Positions 59,209 to 64,000 of a DNA stretch of 64,000 bases are shown here, piece after piece. The DNA is taken from contig NZ_KI911783.1 in the NCBI RefSeq assembly GCF_000515415.1, forward strand, positions 722,501 through 786,500, in the 5' to 3' direction. The position numbers and the translations under genes were made by a program. The stretch comes from Bradyrhizobium sp. WSM1417 (GTDB taxonomy: Bacteria; Pseudomonadota; Alphaproteobacteria; Rhizobiales; Xanthobacteraceae). The notes beneath the pieces are model-generated. The model made no database searches. It saw only the letters and a program-made list of their open reading frames with translations, and had not been told where the DNA came from. How positions within the stretch are numbered: the first letter of the stretch is position 1; the number at the start of each line of letters is the position of its first letter.

Positions 59209-60261
59209 ATGCCATTCGTTGAACGGGTTTTTTCGGGCGTCCAGCCGACGGGCAATCTGCACCTCGGCAATTATCTCGGCGCGATCGTCAACTTCGTGAA
59301 GATGCAGGAAACCCACAACTGCATCTATTGCGTCGTCGACATGCACGCGATCACGCAGGGCGTGGACGTCTGGGGTGGACCGGTCGAGCTCGCGCGCAAT
59401 ACCCGCGAGGTGACCGCGGCGTTCATCGCCAGCGGCATCGACCCGAGCAAGCACATCGTGTTCAACCAGAGCCAGGTCTCGGGCCACGCCGAGCTCGCCT
59501 GGATCTTCAACTGCGTCGCGCGCATGGGCTGGCTGGGCCGCATGACCCAGTTCAAGGAGAAGGCCGGCAAGGACCGCGAGAACGCGTCCGTCGGGCTGTT
59601 CGACTATCCCGTGCTGATGGCGGCCGACATTCTGCTCTACCGCGCCACCCACGTGCCGGTGGGCGAGGACCAGAAGCAGCATCTCGAGCTGTCGCGCGAC
59701 ATCGCGCAGAAGTTCAACAACGACTTCGCCGACTCGATCCGCAGCCAGGGCGCCAATGACGGCCTGTTCTTCCCGTTGCCGGAACCCTTGATCACGGGCC
59801 CGGCGACGCGCGTGATGAGCTTGCGCGACGGCACCAAGAAGATGTCGAAGTCGGACGCGTCGGACAATTCGCGCATCAATCTGACCGACGACGCCGACAC
59901 CATCGCGCAGAAGGTGCGCAAGGCCAAGACCGACCCGGAGCCGCTGCCGACCGAAGAGAAGGGTCTGGAAGCGCGCCCCGAGGCCGACAATCTCGTCGGC
60001 ATCTTCGCCGCGCTCTCCGGCCGCTCGAAGGCGGACGTGCTCAGGGATTTCGGCGGCGGCCAGTTCTCCAGCTTCAAGAATGCGCTGGTGGATTTGTGCG
60101 TCACCAAACTCGCGCCGATCGCCGGCGAGATGAAGCGCCTCGTCGCCGACCCCGGCCATATCGACGCGATCCTGAACGACGGCGCCGACCGCGCGCGTGT
60201 GATCGCCGACGAGACCATGAAGCTCTCGAAGGACATCGTCGGCTTCATTCGCCGGCGCTGA
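59209..60261 (+). CDS. trpS: Tryptophan-tRNA ligase
   Basis: A 350-residue class I synthetase. The HIGH-like motif is in [20 protein letters not shown] and the KMSKS motif in [32 protein letters not shown] is part of the tryptophan site. It charges tRNA-Trp. AGGGAA lies nine bases before the ATG at 59209. It follows murJ and precedes a universal stress protein gene, an order seen in related genomes. Confidence 0.96.
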   Translation: MPFVERVFSGVQPTGNLHLGNYLGAIVNFVKMQETHNCIYCVVDMHAITQGVDVWGGPVELARNTREVTAAFIASGIDPSKHIVFNQSQVSGHAELAWIFNCVARMGWLGRMTQFKEKAGKDRENASVGLFDYPVLMAADILLYRATHVPVGEDQKQHLELSRDIAQKFNNDFADSIRSQGANDGLFFPLPEPLITGPATRVMSLRDGTKKMSKSDASDNSRINLTDDADTIAQKVRKAKTDPEPLPTEEKGLEARPEADNLVGIFAALSGRSKADVLRDFGGGQFSSFKNALVDLCVTKLAPIAGEMKRLVADPGHIDAILNDGADRARVIADETMKLSKDIVGFIRRR

Positions 60262-60367
60262 GGCGCGCTCGCGAAACCGCGGCCGACGCCACGCGCCGGC
60301 CGCTTCTGCTCTCCCCAAGCACGACGGAGTGTGGCAGCATGTCAGCCGTGCACATTCCGGGATATGC

Positions 60368-60862
60368 ATGACCAGCAAGCGACTTTGCTTCGAGCCGGGT
60401 CACAAGCCCAAATGCCTCGTCATCGTCGACGACACCGCCGAATGGGATCGCGCGGTCTATTACGCCAGCCGCTGGGCGATCCGCGCCGGCGGCGGCGTGG
60501 TGATGCTCCGCATCATCGAGCCCGAGCAGCAGAGCCAGGAATGGCTGGGGGTCGCCGACATCATGCGCGCCGAAGCGCAGGAGGCGGCGGAAGCCGCGCT
60601 CGACCGTGCCGCCGGCCGCGCCAACGGCATCGCCGCGATCACGCCGGAACGGGTGATCCGCGAGGGCGCCGCCATGGAACAGCTGCTGGCGGTGATCGAC
60701 GAGGACCCCGACATCGCCATGCTGGTGCTCGCCGCGAACCCGGGCGCGGAAGGCCCGGGGCCGCTGGTCTCGCTGCTCGCGCACGCGCTGGGCACGTTCC
60801 CCGTGCCGGTGACGGTCATTTCCGGCGCGCTGAGCGACCAGAGCGTGGATTCGCTGTCCTAG
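60368..60862 (+). CDS. Universal stress protein family protein
   Basis: A 164-residue Usp-fold protein. The first strand is KCLVIVDDTAEWDRAVYYAS with an acidic end, and the C-terminal LVLAANPGAEGPGPLVSLLA is the region of the nucleotide-binding glycine loop, modified here. It may bind ATP and act in stress responses. The ATG at 60368 has GGGA eight bases upstream; thirteen further residues are open before it. It follows trpS after 106 bases. Confidence 0.88.
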   Translation: MTSKRLCFEPGHKPKCLVIVDDTAEWDRAVYYASRWAIRAGGGVVMLRIIEPEQQSQEWLGVADIMRAEAQEAAEAALDRAAGRANGIAAITPERVIREGAAMEQLLAVIDEDPDIAMLVLAANPGAEGPGPLVSLLAHALGTFPVPVTVISGALSDQSVDSLS

Positions 60863-61034
60863 ACCGCTGCTCTTCACCTCGCCTCGTTGGCCGGGAGAGG
60901 GATAAGCGGACACCCTAACCCGCTGATTTGACAGGTGAACAGCCAACTTACCCCTTGACCGTGCGTTCGCCGTCGCCATCTGCTAGTGGATAGAGCACGC
61001 GCCGGCCTTGAACCGGCGACGTCTGGAGAAAACC

Positions 61035-61604
61035 ATGTTCATTCAAACCGAAGCCACTCCCAATCCCGCCACGCTGAAGTTCATTCCCGGCCGCGTCGTG
61101 GTCGACGGCGGACCGATGGAATTTGCGAGCCGCGAATCGGCTGCACGCTCGCCGCTTGCCGAAAAGCTGTTCGAGGTCCCCGGTGTCACCGGCGTGTTCT
61201 ACGGATCGGACTTCATCACCGTGACCAAGGCGAACGGTGAATGGCAACAGCTCAAGCCCGCGATCCTCGGCGCCATCATGGAGCACTACATGTCCGGCGC
61301 GCCGCTGCTCGCCGACGGTGCTGCCGCGAGCGATGTCGATCTCAACGACGAAGACGAATTCTTCGACGAGGCCGATGCCGAGACGGTCGACATGATCAAG
61401 GATCTGATCGAGACCCGTGTGCGCCCGGCGGTCGCCAGTGACGGCGGCGACATCACTTTCCGCGGCTTCAAGGACGGTATCGTCTATCTCAACATGAAGG
61501 GCTCCTGCGCCGGCTGCCCGTCATCGACCGCGACGCTCCAGCACGGCATCCAGAACCTGCTCAAGCACTTCGTCCCCGACGTGGTCGAAGTCCGGCCGAT
61601 GTAG
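61035..61604 (+). CDS. NfuA-type iron-sulfur cluster scaffold
   Basis: A 189-residue Nfu protein. Residues 1-90 are the Nfu_N domain (MFIQTEATPNPATLKFIPGR), and residues 110-189 are the NifU-like C-terminal domain with the cluster-binding CxxC in LNMKGSCAGCPSSTATLQHG. It carries and delivers 4Fe-4S clusters to target enzymes. The acidic linker (DVDLNDEDEFFDEADAE) is typical. GGAG lies eight bases before the ATG. It precedes tsaB on the same strand. Confidence 0.95.
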   Translation: MFIQTEATPNPATLKFIPGRVVVDGGPMEFASRESAARSPLAEKLFEVPGVTGVFYGSDFITVTKANGEWQQLKPAILGAIMEHYMSGAPLLADGAAASDVDLNDEDEFFDEADAETVDMIKDLIETRVRPAVASDGGDITFRGFKDGIVYLNMKGSCAGCPSSTATLQHGIQNLLKHFVPDVVEVRPM

Positions 61605-61689
61605 GCTGGGGCCGCAAAGGCGTGGATGGCCGGGACAAGCCCGGCCATGATGGCGAGCATTCCATGACGGATGGTGCTACGATCGCTCC

Positions 61690-62385
61690 ATGCTGATCCT
61701 TGCCATCGATACCGCGCTGGAAGCGTGCGCGGTTGCCGTTCTCGACACCGATTCAGGCCAGCTCCTCGCACAGGAGCAGCTTCTGATGAAGCGCGGCCAC
61801 GCCGAAGCGCTGATGCCGATGATCGCGCGCGTGATGCAGTCAGCCGATCTCGCCTTCACCGTGCTCGACCGCATCGCGGTCACCATGGGCCCCGGAAGTT
61901 TCACCGGCCTGCGTGTCGGCATTTCGGCGGCCCGCGGCCTTGCACTTGCTGCGAAGCGGCCCGCCGTCGGCCTGACCACCTTGTCGGCCTATGCCGCCGC
62001 CGTCGTCGGCCAGAGCGGAGCGGCACCGGTGATCTCGGCGATCGACGCGCGGCATGACCACGTCTATTTCCAGATCGTGGCCGGTGACGGCAGTCAGCTG
62101 GTGCGGCCGGGGGTCGCTCCCATCGACGAAGCGATCGCGGCTTCGCAATTCGGCGCGCCGCATCTGGTCGGAAATGCCGCAAAGATCCTCGCCGAGCGCT
62201 GGCCGAAAGATATGCCGCAGCCGGTCGCGGTGGACGCGCAGCCCGCGCCCGACATCGGCTGGGTCGCATGGCTTGGCGCCGCGGCCGATCCCGCGACAAA
62301 TCCGGCGCGGCCGTTCTACCTGCGAGCGCCCGACGCAAAGCCGCCCGCACAACTGCCGCTTGCAGCACAAGTCGCAAGCTCATGA
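61690..62385 (+). CDS. tsaB: tRNA threonylcarbamoyladenosine biosynthesis protein TsaB
   Basis: A 231-residue ASKHA-fold protein. It begins MLILAIDTALEACAVAVLDT, with GPGSFTGLRVGISAARGLAL as the family signature. It forms a complex with TsaD and TsaE to modify adenosine-37 of tRNAs reading ANN codons. The stop overlaps the next gene's start (ATGA), so the acetyltransferase is coupled. Length is normal. Confidence 0.93.
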   Translation: MLILAIDTALEACAVAVLDTDSGQLLAQEQLLMKRGHAEALMPMIARVMQSADLAFTVLDRIAVTMGPGSFTGLRVGISAARGLALAAKRPAVGLTTLSAYAAAVVGQSGAAPVISAIDARHDHVYFQIVAGDGSQLVRPGVAPIDEAIAASQFGAPHLVGNAAKILAERWPKDMPQPVAVDAQPAPDIGWVAWLGAAADPATNPARPFYLRAPDAKPPAQLPLAAQVASS

Positions 62386-62867
62386 TGCAATGGTTCTCGG
62401 AATGGTGGCGCGGCGGGACGCCCGTCGTCGAGCCGGCTGTCGCGCGCGACGTCGCACGGCTCGCGCAGCTCCACGGCGCCTCTTTCGCGCGCGGTTGGGG
62501 CGAAGGCGAGTTCGAAAGCATGCTCAGCGAGCGCAACACGCTGGTGCACCGGTTGCGCCTCGGCCGCAAGATCGTCGGCTTCGCGGTGTCGCGGATCGGT
62601 GCGGACGAAGCGGAGATCCTCTCGATCGCGGTCGACCAGGACCATCGCGGCCGCGGCCTCTCTCGCACGCTGCTGATGACCCATCTCGGCCACCTGGCCG
62701 GCCGCGGCGTGCGCACAATATTTCTCGAAGTCGAGGAAAATAACCAGCCGGCGCGGCGGCTCTACGACCGAACCGGATTCATGGTGGTCGGACGCCGCGA
62801 ACGCTACTATAAGCAGCCGAACGGGGAACAATTGAACGCACTTCTGATGCGACGTGACTTGTCGTAA
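62382..62867 (+). CDS. rimI: Ribosomal-protein-alanine N-acetyltransferase (RimI)
   Basis: A 161-residue GNAT enzyme. SIAVDQDHRGRGLSRTLLMT is the acetyl-CoA loop, FLEVEENNQPARRLYDRTGF the C-terminal signature with the Asn of RimI. It acetylates the N-terminus of ribosomal protein S18 in E. coli. Tandem ATGs lie at 62382 and 62385, the first overlapping the tsaB stop. The order nfu-tsaB-rimI-fur is standard in alphaproteobacteria. Confidence 0.92.
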   Translation: MMQWFSEWWRGGTPVVEPAVARDVARLAQLHGASFARGWGEGEFESMLSERNTLVHRLRLGRKIVGFAVSRIGADEAEILSIAVDQDHRGRGLSRTLLMTHLGHLAGRGVRTIFLEVEENNQPARRLYDRTGFMVVGRRERYYKQPNGEQLNALLMRRDLS

Positions 62868-62905
62868 CATTGATGGCAGAAAGCGCCCCGTCAGGCGGAC
62901 ATCAC

Positions 62906-63361
62906 ATGACTGGTCTTAAACCTTCCCCCGCTTCCAAGGCATCCGGCATCGAGGCGCGCTGTGCCGCCACCGGCATGCGCATGACCGAGCAGCGCCGCGT
63001 CATCGCCCGCGTGCTCGCGGAGGCGGTCGATCATCCCGATGTCGAGGAACTGTACCGCCGCTGTGTCGCCGTCGACGACAAGATCTCGATCTCGACCGTG
63101 TATCGCACCGTCAAACTGTTCGAGGATGCGGGCATCATCGAGCGCCATGACTTCCGCGAAGGCCGCGCGCGCTACGAGCAGATGCGCGACAGCCATCACG
63201 ACCACCTCATCAACCTGCGCGACGGCAAGGTGATCGAGTTCACCTCCGAGGAGATCGAGAAGCTGCAGGCGGAGATCGCGCGCAAGCTAGGTTACAAGCT
63301 GGTCGATCATCGGCTCGAACTCTATTGCGTCCCGCTCGACGACGACAAACCCACAAGTTAA
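62906..63361 (+). CDS. fur: Ferric/manganese uptake regulator (Fur/Mur family)
   Basis: A 151-residue regulator. The winged helix is MTEQRRVIARVLAEAVDHPD through ISISTVYRTVKLFEDAGIIE; HHDHLINLRDGKVIEF is the metal site with His and Glu. The zinc-type CxxC pairs of E. coli Fur are absent, as in alphaproteobacterial Fur/Mur proteins that respond to iron or manganese. No Irr-type heme motif is present. The ATG at 62906 is preferred over 62873 (weak SD) because GGCGGA is nearby. It follows rimI and precedes a HAD-phosphatase gene. Confidence 0.9.
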   Translation: MTGLKPSPASKASGIEARCAATGMRMTEQRRVIARVLAEAVDHPDVEELYRRCVAVDDKISISTVYRTVKLFEDAGIIERHDFREGRARYEQMRDSHHDHLINLRDGKVIEFTSEEIEKLQAEIARKLGYKLVDHRLELYCVPLDDDKPTS

Positions 63362-64000
63362 GTGGCGATCGATCTCGTCATCTTCGATTGCGACGGCGTG
63401 CTCGTGGACAGCGAGGTGATCTCCTGTCGCGCGCATGCTGATGTGCTGTCCAGACACGGCTATCCGATCACGTCGGAGCAGGTGCTGGTCCGCTTTCTCG
63501 GCGTATCCGAGAAAGACGCACGGCGAATGGTCGAACAGGAGATCGGCCGCAATCTTCCCGACGATCTCGAGAGCCAAGTGAATGCGGCGACGCTGCAATT
63601 CTATGCCAGCGATTTGCAGCCGATCACCCATGTGGCCGCAGCGATTGGCGCAATCGATTTGCCCAAATGCGTTGCGTCGAGCGGCACGCCGGAGAAGATC
63701 CACCACGGCCTGACCTGCGCCGGTCTCTACGAGCTGCTCGCTCCGAACATCTTTTCCGCGAGCCAGGTTGCACGCGGCAAGCCCGCGCCCGATCTTTTTC
63801 TGTTCGCCGCCGTGCAGATGAAAGTCGCGCCGGAGCGGTGCCTCGTGATCGAGGACAGCGTCCCCGGGGTGACCGGCGCGCATGCCGCCGGGATGACCGT
63901 GCTGGGCTTTCACGGTGGCAGCCATTGCCCGCCAGGCCACGCGGAAAGACTACGGGCCGCCGGGGCCGGATTGACATTCGACGATATGCGGCAATTGCCG
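63362..64000 (+). CDS. HAD-superfamily phosphatase (partial, continues past window)
   Basis: An open frame from GTG at 63362 runs to the window end without a stop (213 codons). It has motif I DCDGVLVDSE, motif II ASSGTPEKI, motif III with the Lys in GKPAPDLFLF and motif IV IEDSVPGV, a complete HAD set with a cap domain after motif I. It resembles phosphoglycolate phosphatase/beta-phosphoglucomutase-type enzymes. The start immediately follows the fur stop (no gap), so the genes are probably coupled. The substrate is unknown. Confidence 0.85.
   Translation, partial: MAIDLVIFDCDGVLVDSEVISCRAHADVLSRHGYPITSEQVLVRFLGVSEKDARRMVEQEIGRNLPDDLESQVNAATLQFYASDLQPITHVAAAIGAIDLPKCVASSGTPEKIHHGLTCAGLYELLAPNIFSASQVARGKPAPDLFLFAAVQMKVAPERCLVIEDSVPGVTGAHAAGMTVLGFHGGSHCPPGHAERLRAAGAGLTFDDMRQLP

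Noticed and set aside
60880..60905. Degenerate CCTCGCC...GGGAGAGGG string after the universal stress protein gene
   Set aside because: It resembles the CCTCTCCC repeat family but lacks the second arm and internal hairpins, so it is not counted as a copy.
60980..61034. tRNA-like string before nfu (TAGTGGATAGAGCACGCGCC, then CCGGCCTTGAACCGGCG)
   Set aside because: Position 33 of the would-be anticodon loop is C rather than T, and no T arm or acceptor stem follows. It looks like part of the nfu leader.

Overview
The window is chromosomal DNA from a high-GC alphaproteobacterium, most likely a Bradyrhizobium or a close relative in the Nitrobacteraceae. The reasons are the dnaA-dnaN-recF-gyrB order, the Fur/Mur-type regulator lacking CxxC pairs, a DUF3551 protein, an orphan Bug-type solute receptor, and several families of dispersed palindromic intergenic repeats typical of that genus. 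The genus call comes from recognising proteins and repeats by eye; no database search was run.

Layout. 1-4506 is the right end of an integrated genetic element. On the minus strand it carries a tyrosine integrase, an unknown protein, an AlpA-like excisionase candidate, and a tightly packed run of small genes. One of these is a winged-helix protein whose coding sequence contains four iteron-like 12-mers, like phage lambda O. The element ends at a 52-bp duplicated 3' part of tRNA-Arg(CCG). 4556-24565 is ordinary chromosome: dinB, a Tag-like glycosylase, a GNAT enzyme, a second cis-prenyltransferase with its own small regulator and operator palindromes, a secreted trypsin-like protease, a Bug receptor, a VOC protein, an AMP-forming ligase, an HD-GYP protein, an isoquinoline-oxidoreductase-type molybdenum enzyme (two genes), hydrolases, an outer-membrane polysaccharide export protein and msrA. 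24566-36989 is the replication-initiation neighbourhood: rpsT, a 1.2-kb gene-free stretch rich in GANTC sites and DnaA-box-like words, dnaA, dnaN, a DUF559 nuclease gene boxed in by repeats, recF, two tandemly related secreted proteins of unknown function, and gyrB.

37304-52571 holds a MurA-family enzyme with Asp in place of the catalytic Cys, a MATE exporter, an HCCA-isomerase-like protein, a FUSC membrane protein, MmgE/PrpD, a NylB-like serine hydrolase, a membrane-anchored AraC regulator, pirin, purC, a SulP-STAS-cyclic-nucleotide-binding fusion and a succinate-semialdehyde-type dehydrogenase. 52694-64000 holds another serine hydrolase, a fatty-acyl-CoA ligase, adenosine kinase, murJ, trpS, a universal stress protein, an Nfu iron-sulfur scaffold, tsaB, rimI, fur and the start of a HAD phosphatase.

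The points most worth a second look are: the iterons inside the island initiator gene; three exact 10-mers between the integrase gene and the tRNA fragment; the ACTTTGCA palindromes controlling the prenyltransferase operon; the DUF559 gene fitted between inverted repeat termini; the duplicated secreted proteins between recF and gyrB; and the Cys-to-Asp MurA.
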